A program made the translations under genes and the position numbers. This document shows, piece after piece, positions 1 through 10,608 of a DNA stretch of 64,000 bases; position 1 is the stretch's first letter, and every line of letters starts with the position of its first letter. Under the pieces are notes generated by a model. That model did not search any database. It was given only the letters and a program-made list of their open reading frames with translations, and had not been told where the DNA came from. This stretch comes from Gemmatimonadota bacterium (GTDB taxonomy: Bacteria > Gemmatimonadota > Gemmatimonadetes > Gemmatimonadales > GWC2-71-9), in the NCBI GenBank assembly GCA_003169895.1, contig PNAE01000004.1, forward strand, positions 233,186 to 297,185. Reading direction: 5' to 3'.

Positions 1-18
1 GACGGGCGATTTCCGTGA
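1..18 (+). CDS. 3' end of an upstream gene (partial)
   Basis: Only the last five codons and a TGA stop (16-18) are in the window. The stop overlaps the GTG start of the permease at 15 in a GTGA arrangement, as expected for translational coupling. By analogy with FecCD/BtuCD operons this may be the periplasmic substrate-binding protein, but nothing in these 18 bases can show that. Confidence 0.4.
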   Translation, partial: DGRFP

Positions 19-1010
19 CCGCATCTCGCACCACCCGTTCACGCGCCGCGCTCCCGATCTTGGGCCTCGCAGCGCTCGGCGCGTGTATCGTGGGCATGTT
101 GCTCGGAGCCGTGCCGTTTTCTCCTGGCGCCGTGTTCGCCGCGTTGCGCGACCCCGGCGCACCGGACGCGGCGATCATGCGCGACCTGCGGCTGCCGCGG
201 GTCATGCTGGCGTTCGGCGTCGGCGGATCGCTCGCCGTCGCCGGCGCCGCGCTGCAGGCGTTGCTGCGCAACCCGCTGGCGGAACCGTGGCTGCTCGGCC
301 TCTCCGGGGGCGCGGCGCTGGGTGCGGTGCTGGCGGTCGTGATCGGACTGCCGCTGGGCTGGAGTGTCGCCGCGTGTGCGACGGTCGGTGCGCTCGCCGC
401 GATTGGGCTGGTGTATCGCATCAGTGTCGTCGCCGGGCAGCGACTCGATCCGCGCGTCCTGCTGCTGGCTGGGGTGGTGGTTGGAGCGTTCACGGCGGCG
501 ATCACTTCCGCGCTGCTCGTGATTACCGATCCCTTCACCTTTCATTCCGCGACTGTCTGGCTGTTCGGCGGCTTCGGCCGCTCGAGCTGGGATCTCGTCC
601 GGCACTTTGCCGTCGTGGCGGCGCCGGCGCTGCTGCTGATCTGGTGGCTGTCACGTTCGCTCGATCTGCTCGCCCTCGGTGATGACAGCGCCGCCACCCT
701 TGGCCTCGAGGTGGAACGGACCCGCCGGCTGGTCATCCTCGCGACATCGGTGCTGACCGCCGCAACGGTCGCCGCTGCCGGCGTGATCGGTTTCGTCGGA
801 CTGGTCGTGCCCCACGCGCTGCGCGGCATCGTGGGTCCGCTGCATCGCTCGCTACTGCCTGCGGTCTTCATCGCCGGGGGGGCGTTCACGGTGCTGGCCG
901 ACACAGCGGCGCGCACCGTGCTGCGGCCCGCCGAGTTGCCAGTGGGCGTCGTCACCGCGTTGATCGGCGTGCCGATCTTTGCGATGCTGTTGCGCAAGAC
1001 GCTGCGATGA
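15..1010 (+). CDS. FecCD/BtuC-family ABC transporter permease
   Basis: Inner-membrane permease of a vitamin B12, haem or ferric-siderophore importer. The 331-residue protein is almost entirely hydrophobic, with about nine to ten predicted membrane spans and the glycine-rich loops typical of the family. These include the LRLPRVMLAF entry after the first span and the NPLAEPWLLG segment, both FecCD hallmarks. The GTG start overlaps the upstream stop (GTGA), and the stop overlaps the ATPase start by ATGA at 1007-1010. The three genes are therefore one translationally coupled unit. The family assignment is firm. The substrate cannot be read from the permease alone, and no cobalamin riboswitch or Fur box is visible in the window. 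Confidence 0.93.
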   Translation: MTASRTTRSRAALPILGLAALGACIVGMLLGAVPFSPGAVFAALRDPGAPDAAIMRDLRLPRVMLAFGVGGSLAVAGAALQALLRNPLAEPWLLGLSGGAALGAVLAVVIGLPLGWSVAACATVGALAAIGLVYRISVVAGQRLDPRVLLLAGVVVGAFTAAITSALLVITDPFTFHSATVWLFGGFGRSSWDLVRHFAVVAAPALLLIWWLSRSLDLLALGDDSAATLGLEVERTRRLVILATSVLTAATVAAAGVIGFVGLVVPHALRGIVGPLHRSLLPAVFIAGGAFTVLADTAARTVLRPAELPVGVVTALIGVPIFAMLLRKTLR

Positions 1011-1870
1011 GGCTCGAAGCGACCGGCGTCTGCGTGGTGTATCCGGGTGGATCGATCGCAAAGCCTGGCGCCCGCGGACCGGACCACATCGTCACGCCCA
1101 GCGCGGAGCGCCGAGCACCGGCTCGGCCGCAAACGTCGGCGCTGGACGCGGTGTCGTTCGCCCTCACCAGCGGCGAGCTCGTCGCCGTGGTCGGTCCCAA
1201 TGGCAGCGGCAAGACGACGCTGTTGCGGGCCCTGCTCGGCCTCGTTGCGCTGCAGGCTGGCCGGGTCACCCTCGACGGGCGCGCCATCCAGGAGTGGACG
1301 CGGCGCAACCTGGCCGAGAGTATCGCCGCGTTGCCGCAGCGCGAGGAGCCCGCGTTCCCGCTCACGGTGCGCGAAGCCCTGCTCATGGGACGCTGGGCGC
1401 GACTGGGCCCGATCGCGCCGGTGGCCGAGGACGACGAGCGCGCGATCGCGGACGCGCTGGCCCGGTGCGATGTCACCGGCTTTGAGCGCCGCGGCATCGA
1501 GACGCTATCGGGTGGCGAATGGCAGCGCGTGCGGCTGGCGCGCGCGCTGGCGTCGATGCCGCGACTGCTGTTGCTCGATGAGCCGACGTCGGCCCTGGAT
1601 ATCGGCCACGAAATGGAGCTGCTCGAGCTGCTGCGCCGGCTCGTCGCCGACGGGCTCGGCGTATTGGTCATCACGCATCAGCTGAACCTGGCGGCACGGT
1701 ATGCCGATCGGGTCGTGCTGCTCGATCATGGACGGGTGAGGGCGGATGGAGCGCCGGCCGACGTACTCACGGCGGCGTTGCTTTCGGAAGTGTTCACGTG
1801 GCCCGTCGCGGTGATGCCGTGGCGAGACGGGTCACCGCAGGTCGTTCCACTACGCAGGGGTGAAGCATGA
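1007..1870 (+). CDS. ABC transporter ATP-binding protein (FecE/BtuD type)
   Basis: ATPase subunit that powers the neighbouring permease. The 287-residue protein has Walker A GPNGSGKTT near residues 63-71, a Q-loop glutamine at 111, signature LSGGEWQR at 167-174, Walker B LLLLDE at 187-192 and an H-loop histidine near 224. All are intact. One oddity is an Arg/Pro/Ala-rich insert of about 25-30 residues (roughly 14-43) between the first beta strand and the LDAVSF strand, where family members normally have only a few residues. Start and upstream stop overlap by ATGA. The pair forms an importer for iron complexes, haem or cobalamin; the substrate is unresolved. Confidence 0.93.
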   Translation: MRLEATGVCVVYPGGSIAKPGARGPDHIVTPSAERRAPARPQTSALDAVSFALTSGELVAVVGPNGSGKTTLLRALLGLVALQAGRVTLDGRAIQEWTRRNLAESIAALPQREEPAFPLTVREALLMGRWARLGPIAPVAEDDERAIADALARCDVTGFERRGIETLSGGEWQRVRLARALASMPRLLLLDEPTSALDIGHEMELLELLRRLVADGLGVLVITHQLNLAARYADRVVLLDHGRVRADGAPADVLTAALLSEVFTWPVAVMPWRDGSPQVVPLRRGEA

Positions 1871-2074
1871 GTGGCTGGAGACCGAGCGCACCGCGCGGCA
1901 CGGCTCGCCGCTGATCCGCCATCCGGCCGGAGCCGGCGGGCGGTCGGTTGCTTGCCGGTGGCAGGGCCTTACGCTTGTCGCGACCGGCCTCCGGAGCGGT
2001 ACGCGCGACGACGTCGACTTCCCGGGAGCGACGGCGAGGCGGGTTACCTTACCGTATACTACGGAGGCTGTGTC

Positions 2075-3127
2075 ATGCGGGCTGGGCGGTTGTTCCTGCT
2101 GGTACTCGGTGTTGCGGCGGCGGCGTGCGCGCCGACGCTCGGCCCGGCGACGCCGCCCGTTGAGGTGCTGGTCGTCCTCGACAGCATGGACGACTCGCTG
2201 CGGATCATTCCGGTTGACAGCCCGAGCGTGGTGCATCACATCCTCCTCAATACCGGCTCCGGGGTCGTCGCCGCGTTCGCGCTCCACAATCGGGTTGCCG
2301 CGATTGGTTTCGGCGACAGCGTCACGATGCTTGACCTGGGGCTGCACCAGGTGATTTGCACGCAGCAACTCAACGGGAAGGGACCGATTGGTTCGCTGAC
2401 ATTCGCCGACGGTGGGCAGGCATACGCTGCCACGCCGACGACAGATAGCGTCACCTCCATCGACGTCCCGCACGGCTGTGGCGTCGCACAGGGCTCGGTC
2501 CGGGGCCGGCCGCAAGGCTTCGGCGTGGCGCGTGGTACAGTATTCGTGCTGGTTTCGTCGAAGAACCAATGCGCGCCGCCCGCAGCCGATTGCGCGATCC
2601 AGAGCTGGCTCAGCACCGAGCCCCTGTTACGCGATTCATTCCCGCTCGGCCCCGGCCTCGCCCGGGGCGCGGTGTCCGCGTCCGACGGCTTCTTGTATGT
2701 GATCAATGCCGGCGACAACACGTCGAATGGGCTGTTGTTGCAGGTCGATCCATTGCAACCCGGAAGTGTGAACTCGTACACCGGGTTTGGCCACCGGCCG
2801 CAGTCGATCGCAACCGATGGTGCCGATCATGTGTTCGTTGCCAGCCCTACCGACGGTCTCATGGTGTTCAACGTCCGCCGGCATCAGGTCGAAAAGGGCG
2901 CCGGACCGTTGGCCGTTGCGCTCCCCGGCCCCGCGCGCGCGCTCGCGACCGACGATTTTGGGCGAATCTACGCCCTGATCCCGGGGACGTGCGCGGCCGG
3001 TGCACACGGCATCGTCCAGCCACTCGATTCCACACTCGTCGCGCAGCATCCGATCACCGTCGGCCGCTGCCCGATCGCGATTGGCGTCACGGAAATCCCC
3101 GCGGCGCTCTACCGCTTCGACTACTGA
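2075..3127 (+). CDS. putative lipoprotein with beta-propeller-like repeats
   Basis: I chose the ATG at 2075 because GGAGG lies at 2063-2067 and translation from there begins with a signal sequence ending AAAACAP, a plausible lipobox. The frame stays open back to 1871, but that stretch is Arg/Pro-rich and looks non-coding. The 350-residue product is an exported, probably lipid-anchored protein. Repeated strand-turn units of the form 'IATDGADHVFVASP' and 'ALATDDFGRIYAL' recall YncE- or NHL-type propellers. No catalytic motif is visible. It may sit on the cell surface and bind a ligand or protein, but function is unknown. RecO follows 4 bases downstream. Confidence 0.7.
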   Translation: MRAGRLFLLVLGVAAAACAPTLGPATPPVEVLVVLDSMDDSLRIIPVDSPSVVHHILLNTGSGVVAAFALHNRVAAIGFGDSVTMLDLGLHQVICTQQLNGKGPIGSLTFADGGQAYAATPTTDSVTSIDVPHGCGVAQGSVRGRPQGFGVARGTVFVLVSSKNQCAPPAADCAIQSWLSTEPLLRDSFPLGPGLARGAVSASDGFLYVINAGDNTSNGLLLQVDPLQPGSVNSYTGFGHRPQSIATDGADHVFVASPTDGLMVFNVRRHQVEKGAGPLAVALPGPARALATDDFGRIYALIPGTCAAGAHGIVQPLDSTLVAQHPITVGRCPIAIGVTEIPAALYRFDY

Positions 3128-3131
3128 TCCG

Positions 3132-3884
3132 GTGGCGGGCACGCCGCTCCTGACGCCCGCGATCGTTCTCGGCTCGCTTCGCTACGCCGAGTCGTCGCGC
3201 ATCGTCCGCTTGGCCACGCGCGAATATGGCGTGCAGAGCGCGATCGCCAAGGGCGCCCTTCGACCCAGGAGCCGGTTCGGCGCCGCGCTGCAACTGCTCA
3301 GCGAAGGTCACGCGCACCTGCTGCCGTCGCGGTCGAGCGATCTGCACACCCTGGTCGCCTTCGACCTTGTGGCCACCCATTCGGGACTGGCGCGCAACCT
3401 CGAACGCTTCGGTGCCGCGTCGGCGCTCGCCGAGGTGGCCACGCGCTTCGTTCCGCCGGTGGCCAACCTCGCCCTGTACGATCAACTACGACATGATGTG
3501 GAGTTGATCGAGCTCGCACCTCCTGACGCCATCAGGGTCGTGGCCTTGCGTGCCATGTGGCGCCTGATCATCGAGCTGGGCCTGGGTCCGACGGTGTCAC
3601 GGTGCGTTCGAGACGCGGTGTCACTCCCCGCGGGCGCCGTCGCGCTGTCGCTGCGTGAGGGCGGCTTTCTGTGCGCCGCCTGCGCCGGCCTTGGCGCCAC
3701 GACGCGACTCGGGCCGCAAGACCGCGCCGATCTGGTGGCGCTGCTCGGATCGCACCTGGAGCTGCCGTTGCTGACCGATCGGCAGGCCGCGGCTCACCGG
3801 CGTCTCCTGGTGCGCTGGATCTGGGAACACCTGGGCGATACCAGCATGCCGGCGCTGGAGAGTTGGAGTGCGGCGAGGAGCTAG
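3132..3884 (+). CDS. recO: DNA repair protein RecO
   Basis: RecO loads RecA onto SSB-coated single-stranded DNA together with RecR in the RecFOR pathway. The N-terminal OB fold is recognisable from AIVLGSLRYAESSRIVRLAT and the following YGVQSAIAKGA, then a helical C-terminal domain. I set the start at GTG 3132, which places the OB fold at residue 9 and gives 250 residues, normal for the family. The frame is open from 3000 but that region encodes Ser/Arg-rich non-homologous sequence inside the upstream gene. Only two cysteines of a possible zinc site (CAAC) are visible, so the four-Cys zinc finger of some RecO proteins is incomplete. Confidence 0.88.
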   Translation: MAGTPLLTPAIVLGSLRYAESSRIVRLATREYGVQSAIAKGALRPRSRFGAALQLLSEGHAHLLPSRSSDLHTLVAFDLVATHSGLARNLERFGAASALAEVATRFVPPVANLALYDQLRHDVELIELAPPDAIRVVALRAMWRLIIELGLGPTVSRCVRDAVSLPAGAVALSLREGGFLCAACAGLGATTRLGPQDRADLVALLGSHLELPLLTDRQAAAHRRLLVRWIWEHLGDTSMPALESWSAARS

Positions 3885-3899
3885 GCGCTTGGCGCGATT

Positions 3900-3919
3900 G
3901 GCTGCGGTGTGCCGCAACC
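3900..3919 (+). terminator. possible hairpin after recO
   Basis: The arms 3900-3907 and 3912-3919 (GGCTGCGG / CCGCAACC) pair with one C-A mismatch around a TGTG loop. No T-tract follows. It is the only hairpin I see in the 186-base gap between recO and the next gene and may end the recO transcript. Confidence 0.3.
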
Positions 3920-4070
3920 GGTCGGTAACGAGTCGCCGCCAGGTCCCAGCTACCGGTTTCCAGCGCCGCTACCAGCCCCCGGGCACTAGCAGCTAGCTTC
4001 CCATCGGCAGTCCTGTCACTCTTGGAGGTTCGTCCGATCCACGACTCGTTCGCAGCCTGAAGGAGCGTCC

Positions 4071-4493
4071 ATGCGCCGGTTTTTTGGGCCGGGGCTGGGC
4101 TTGCTGCTCGGAGGGGTCGCGGCGCTGCCTGCCGCCGCCCAGCGATCGCCGGATGCGCCGACGTTCGTCCTCGAGGAGCCCCGCCCGAACCCCGTCCTCC
4201 CGGCGGCGCTCGTCCCGTTCGCCATCACGTCGGATGTCTGTCGAAGAGGACATGCTCCGCGGGTCGCCCTGCGGGTCTACAATGTCTTCGTCCAGCCGGT
4301 GGCCATCCTGCGCCTCCGTGACCGCCGAGCGGTGGTGCTGGACAGCATCCCGTTGCGATGCGGACAGTATGTGGCCCTGTGGGACGGTACCGTCGCTGGC
4401 GGCACGCGGGCAGCCTCGCCCGGTATCTATTACCTGCGGCTCAGTGTCGATGAGCGAAGTACCGCAAGAAAAGTTGTCATCACCCCGCCTTGA
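4071..4493 (+). CDS. small exported protein consisting of a FlgD-Ig-like domain
   Basis: The start follows AAGGAG at 4060-4065. A signal peptide of about 23 residues ends ALPAAAQ. The remaining roughly 115 residues look like one beta-sandwich. A Pro-Asn-Pro entry (EEPRPNPVLPA) is followed by RVALRVYN, a WDGTVAGG turn and a terminal SPGIYYLRL...RKVVI pair. That order matches FlgD-Ig-like domains and the C-terminal domains of type IX-secreted Bacteroidetes proteins, which usually sit at the end of large proteins. Here the domain stands alone. The role is unknown. A hairpin overlaps the stop codon, so transcription probably ends here before clpB. Confidence 0.7.
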   Translation: MRRFFGPGLGLLLGGVAALPAAAQRSPDAPTFVLEEPRPNPVLPAALVPFAITSDVCRRGHAPRVALRVYNVFVQPVAILRLRDRRAVVLDSIPLRCGQYVALWDGTVAGGTRAASPGIYYLRLSVDERSTARKVVITPP

Positions 4494-4512
4494 GGGATGC
4501 GTCGCATCCCTC
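4492..4512 (+). terminator. hairpin at the 4071 gene stop codon
   Basis: GAGGGATGC and GCATCCCTC form a perfect 9-bp stem around GTC, starting inside the TGA stop. There is no T-tract, as is common for high-GC terminators. It separates the FlgD-Ig gene from clpB, whose ATG is 128 bases further on. Confidence 0.5.
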
Positions 4513-4639
4513 TCGGCATTTAACGCCGGATCCTGTCCTCCCGGCGCTCCCATCCACCGTACGTTGATCGCCGCACGAACTGGCGGGCTCTGGGTTCTCG
4601 GGCGCTGTCTCGCCATCTTCCACGCTCGGAGGTCCGACC

Positions 4640-7709
<3,070 letters not shown>

Positions 7710-7872
7710 CGTTGTCATGCCAACCAGGTCGCCCGTACGAAGCACGGCACGCGGCACAGATCGCTGAAATCGCCGCGGTACTCGCTGTGGCCTCCCGTAG
7801 TACCTGACGAGTTACGCGTCTATTATTGGGTGGTCGAGTGCGTGTTATCCAACCTTGCCAAGGAGCAGCTAG

Positions 7873-8178
7873 ATGGCTAGCAGCAAGAAGTCGGTGAAGC
7901 GGGCGGTCAAGAAGGCAACGAAATCGGCGAGCCGGCGGGTGAAGACGGCCAAGTCGTCGGTGCGCAAGGCGAAGACGACCGCACGCAAGGCGAAGCGTCG
8001 CGTCTCCAGCAAGGCGGTCAAGGCAGTGACTGGCGCCAAGAAAGCTGTTGCGGCCGGCAGGAATGCGGTTGCAACGGTAAAGCGGACAGCGAAGGAACAT
8101 CCCGGTGCGATCGCTGCTGCTGCCGCCGGGATGGCTGCGGTTGCCGCTGGCATCGCCGCGATGAGCCGCAGGAAATAA
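7873..8178 (+). CDS. histone H1-like basic protein with hydrophobic C-terminal segment
   Basis: The start is set by AAGGAG at 7860-7865. The 101-residue protein is almost only Lys, Arg, Ala, Ser, Thr and Val, with degenerate repeats of the KKAxKxA/RKAKTTAR type over residues 1-75, as in bacterial histone H1-like (HC1/AlgP-like) proteins. Such tails bind DNA non-specifically. Unusually, the last 25 residues, after EHPGA, form an Ala/Gly/Met-rich uncharged stretch ending SRRK. This resembles the C-terminal membrane segment of DUF883/ElaB-type proteins. It could therefore tether nucleic acid or ribosomes to the membrane. Monocistronic, with no recognised operator upstream. Confidence 0.8.
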   Translation: MASSKKSVKRAVKKATKSASRRVKTAKSSVRKAKTTARKAKRRVSSKAVKAVTGAKKAVAAGRNAVATVKRTAKEHPGAIAAAAAGMAAVAAGIAAMSRRK

Positions 8179-8195
8179 CGGCCGGGAGGTCGATC

Positions 8196-8624
8196 ATGGA
8201 TCGCACGGGAACCGCGCGCTGGGAAGGTGATCTCAAGCAGGGCAGCGGGAAGTTGCGCCTCGGCAGCGGCGCGTTCGAGGGGGCGTACTCGTTCGGGACA
8301 CGTTTCGAAAACGCCCCCGGGACCAACCCCGAGGAGCTGATTGCCGCCGCTCACGCGGCGTGTTTCTCAATGGCGTTCGCTGCGGGACTCTCGCAGGCCG
8401 GGTTTGTACCGCGCAGCGTCGAGACCACCGCGACCGTCCATCTCGACAAGGGTGCCGGCGGCTTCGCGATTGCGGGCATCGATCTCGCGACGCGTGCGGA
8501 CGTGCCGGGTATCTCCGAGGAGCTGCTCCGAAAGACCGCCGAAGACGCCAAGGCTGGGTGCCCGGTGTCCAAGGCGTTGGCCGCTGTTCCGATCAAATTG
8601 CAGTTGGACCTTGGCGGCCACTGA
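8196..8624 (+). CDS. OsmC/Ohr-family peroxiredoxin
   Basis: Thiol peroxidase that reduces organic hydroperoxides in the cytoplasm. The 142 residues contain both catalytic cysteines in typical context: Cys56 in AAHAACFSMA and Cys122 in AGCPVSKAL. The GTNPEEL segment that positions the first cysteine is also present. OsmC subfamily members start with a short TARWEGDLKQG strand, as here, so OsmC is more likely than Ohr. GGGAGG at 8184-8189 precedes the ATG. It lies 17 bases after the histone-like gene and may be co-transcribed with it. A long hairpin follows. Confidence 0.9.
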   Translation: MDRTGTARWEGDLKQGSGKLRLGSGAFEGAYSFGTRFENAPGTNPEELIAAAHAACFSMAFAAGLSQAGFVPRSVETTATVHLDKGAGGFAIAGIDLATRADVPGISEELLRKTAEDAKAGCPVSKALAAVPIKLQLDLGGH

Positions 8625-8653
8625 TCGCGTTTGTGGACAGCGTGCAGGGACGT

Positions 8654-8687
8654 GCAGGAAAGTGTCTCGCTGGAGACGCCTTCCTGC
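8654..8687 (+). terminator. hairpin after the osmC-like gene
   Basis: GCAGGAA (8654-8660) pairs with TTCCTGC (8681-8687), continued inside by GTCTC/GAGAC around a GCTG loop, with a small internal mismatch. No T-tract follows. It lies 29 bases after the stop and is a plausible transcript end. Confidence 0.5.
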
Positions 8688-8776
8688 CCGCGGCCAGCCG
8701 AAGCTCACCGCCAAGAACACTGCGACGTTCCGGGTCGTAACGTTCGGCGAGCCTACCGCTAGACCCAGCTAGCCCT

Positions 8777-8782
8777 TAGGGT
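8777..8782 (+). promoter_or_regulatory. weak -10-like TAGGGT before the 8791 gene
   Basis: TAGGGT lies 8 bases before the ATG at 8791. There is no Shine-Dalgarno sequence and no convincing -35. I list it because the same TAnnnT-N8-ATG layout recurs at 9238 and 15085 in this metal island. Confidence 0.3.
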
Positions 8783-8790
8783 TACCGGTT

Positions 8791-9174
8791 ATGCTGACTC
8801 GGCTGCAGGGCGACGTGACATCGGCGATTTGCCGCGCGCTGGCCGGCGTGGCGCTATTCGCCCAGGTGTTGATGGTGTTCGCCCCGCTGGCGGAACTACG
8901 CAACAGCGCCGGACCCATTAGCGTGCTCGCCGCCGGCATCACGACGCCGACCGCAGCTACGCTCGCGGCGCCGCACGATCGCGCGCCGCCACACAACCCC
9001 TCGACCTGTCCCGCCTGCATCGCGCAGTCCCTGCACGCGCGCGTCGAGGCGAGCGTTCGTCTCCCGACCCTGGCCGTTGCGGAACAGGCTCCCACTGATC
9101 GGCGCACCGCCACTCTCCGGCACCGCGAACCGCCCTCCGCTCATCATTCCCGTGCGCCTCCCATCGTAAGCTGA
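8791..9174 (+). CDS. small exported protein with CPAC motif (DUF2946-like)
   Basis: The protein has 127 residues. An N-terminal membrane segment or uncleaved signal spans about 13-35. A His/Pro-rich region around APPHNPSTCPACIAQ follows, then an Arg/Pro-rich tail ending RAPPIVS. Short proteins of this build with a CxxC motif commonly sit next to copper or divalent-metal RND operons (DUF2946-like). The CPAC pair and nearby histidines could bind a soft metal in the periplasm. The adjacent gene is the TolC-like subunit of the pump. Family assignment is by resemblance only. No Shine-Dalgarno sequence is visible, so a leaderless start is possible. Confidence 0.6.
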   Translation: MLTRLQGDVTSAICRALAGVALFAQVLMVFAPLAELRNSAGPISVLAAGITTPTAATLAAPHDRAPPHNPSTCPACIAQSLHARVEASVRLPTLAVAEQAPTDRRTATLRHREPPSAHHSRAPPIVS

Positions 9175-9223
9175 CGCGTTACTCGTAGTCGAGCTGCGCC
9201 CGTGTGGGCCGGCTTGCGTCCCT

Positions 9224-9229
9224 TACAAT
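9224..9229 (+). promoter_or_regulatory. -10 hexamer TACAAT for a leaderless RND operon
   Basis: TACAAT ends 8 bases before the ATG at 9238. No Shine-Dalgarno sequence lies between. Transcription from this hexamer would begin at or next to the start codon. No good -35 is seen 16-18 bases upstream. Confidence 0.45.
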
Positions 9230-9237
9230 GGAACCGC

Positions 9238-10608
9238 ATGCGATACCTATTCTGCGCCTGCACGCTGGCGATCCTCGCCCGTGCGGCGTCGAGCCAGCAG
9301 CCAGGTCAGACGATCGGCCGGGCTGCCATCGCGCCGCCGCCTGAGGTGGCGGTGCCGCCGGAGTGCATCCTGGCCGGCGTTCCGCAATCAACCGCGCGTC
9401 CGGATGATTCATTGTGTGTCACGCGCGCGAGTGCGGTGGCGCGTGCCGTGATCGCCAATCCGCAGCTGCAGGTAGCGGGGGCCCAAGCGCAACAGGCTCG
9501 CGCTCGCAAGGTCCAGGGCGTCGCGCTTCCCGATCCGACCTTCGCCGCGGAGTGGGATAACTCACCGGCGCCGTTCGGGATCGGCGGCGCCAACGGTCGG
9601 ATTCTCGGCGCGTCGATCACGGTGCCGTTCGTCGACAAGTTCCGACTCAATGGCCGGATCGGTACCGCCGGGATTCACCAGAGCGAATTCGATTCGGTGA
9701 CGGTGCGGCAATCGGTCACGTCGCAGACCCTGCAGACCTACGATTCGCTGCTTTCAGCCCTGCGCCATCAGGTCAACCTTCGTCAGGCCGATTCACTGGC
9801 GCGCGATTTCGCGACCAAGACTCGGGCGCGCTTCGACGCCGGCACCGTGGCACGCCTCGACGTCGTGAATGCCGACGTTGCGGTGGGCCAGGTCGGCACC
9901 CAGATCATCGCTAACGAGCGCGACATCGCCAACGCGCGCGCGGCGCTCAACCGCCTGCTCGGCCGTCGGCTCGGCGCCCCGCTCGCCACCGCCGATTCGC
10001 TCTACGTACCGGCGCCGCTTCCCGACTTGGCGGTCGTCGAAGCGGCAGCACTGCGCCATCGTTCCGAGCTGGCGTCGCTCGAGAGCCAGCGCACCGGCGC
10101 ACGGGCGACCACGCAGCTGGCGCGCGAGTTCTGGTACCCTGATCTGTCCATCGGCGTGGCTCGCGATTACCTGGCGGATCCCACGCCGGGCTATCTCACC
10201 ACGACGATCTCGTTCCCGATTCCCTTGCTGTACTGGAATCACAGCAAGGGCGAGATCGCCCAGGACAGGTACCGGGAGGACGAACTGGCGGCGGCTTACC
10301 GCGATACGGAGGCTGCGGTCGGCCAGGACGTACGCGTTGCCTACGGCGCGGCGTTTACCGCGCTGCGCCAGGCGGTATACATCCGCGACCAGCTGCTGCC
10401 GGCCGCGCGGCAGGCTTATCGCATTGCCGCCGCGAGCTATGGGTTGGGTGGATCGTCGGCGCTCGAGGTCAACGCCGCGCGAGTTGCGCTGCTCGACGCC
10501 GAGAGCCAGTACACGGATGCCCTCGCGGCAGCAACCAGTGCGCGGGCCGATCTCGAGCGGGCGGTTGCCATGCCGCTCGCGACGTTCGCCGCCGGAGGTT
10601 CCCAATGA
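9238..10608 (+). CDS. TolC-family outer-membrane efflux protein (CusC/CzcC-like)
   Basis: Outer-membrane channel subunit of the tripartite metal pump. The ATG at 9238 begins a signal peptide ending RAASSQQ; the longer GTG form (9202) only adds non-signal residues. The 456-residue protein shows the two TolC repeats: long Ala/Gln-rich helices alternating with beta segments. One repeat has LPDPTFAAEWDNSPAPFGIGGANG and the second has FPIPLLYWNHSKGEI, both characteristic of CzcC/CusC proteins. It overlaps the adaptor gene by ATGA. A -10-like TACAAT precedes it. Confidence 0.9.
   Translation: MRYLFCACTLAILARAASSQQPGQTIGRAAIAPPPEVAVPPECILAGVPQSTARPDDSLCVTRASAVARAVIANPQLQVAGAQAQQARARKVQGVALPDPTFAAEWDNSPAPFGIGGANGRILGASITVPFVDKFRLNGRIGTAGIHQSEFDSVTVRQSVTSQTLQTYDSLLSALRHQVNLRQADSLARDFATKTRARFDAGTVARLDVVNADVAVGQVGTQIIANERDIANARAALNRLLGRRLGAPLATADSLYVPAPLPDLAVVEAAALRHRSELASLESQRTGARATTQLAREFWYPDLSIGVARDYLADPTPGYLTTTISFPIPLLYWNHSKGEIAQDRYREDELAAAYRDTEAAVGQDVRVAYGAAFTALRQAVYIRDQLLPAARQAYRIAAASYGLGGSSALEVNAARVALLDAESQYTDALAAATSARADLERAVAMPLATFAAGGSQ

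Noticed and set aside
2055..2060. TATACT as a -10 for the 2075 gene
   Set aside because: A start from it would remove the GGAGG ribosome site at 2063-2067, and no -35 is seen.
1871..2074. Upstream extension of the 2075 lipoprotein gene
   Set aside because: The extra residues are Arg/Pro-rich, and a good ribosome site and signal peptide favour 2075.
7710..7872. Possible RNA gene or riboswitch between tadA and the histone-like gene
   Set aside because: No conserved stem set or tRNA-like GGTTCRA arm; only a TATTAT hexamer (7821-7826) of uncertain meaning.
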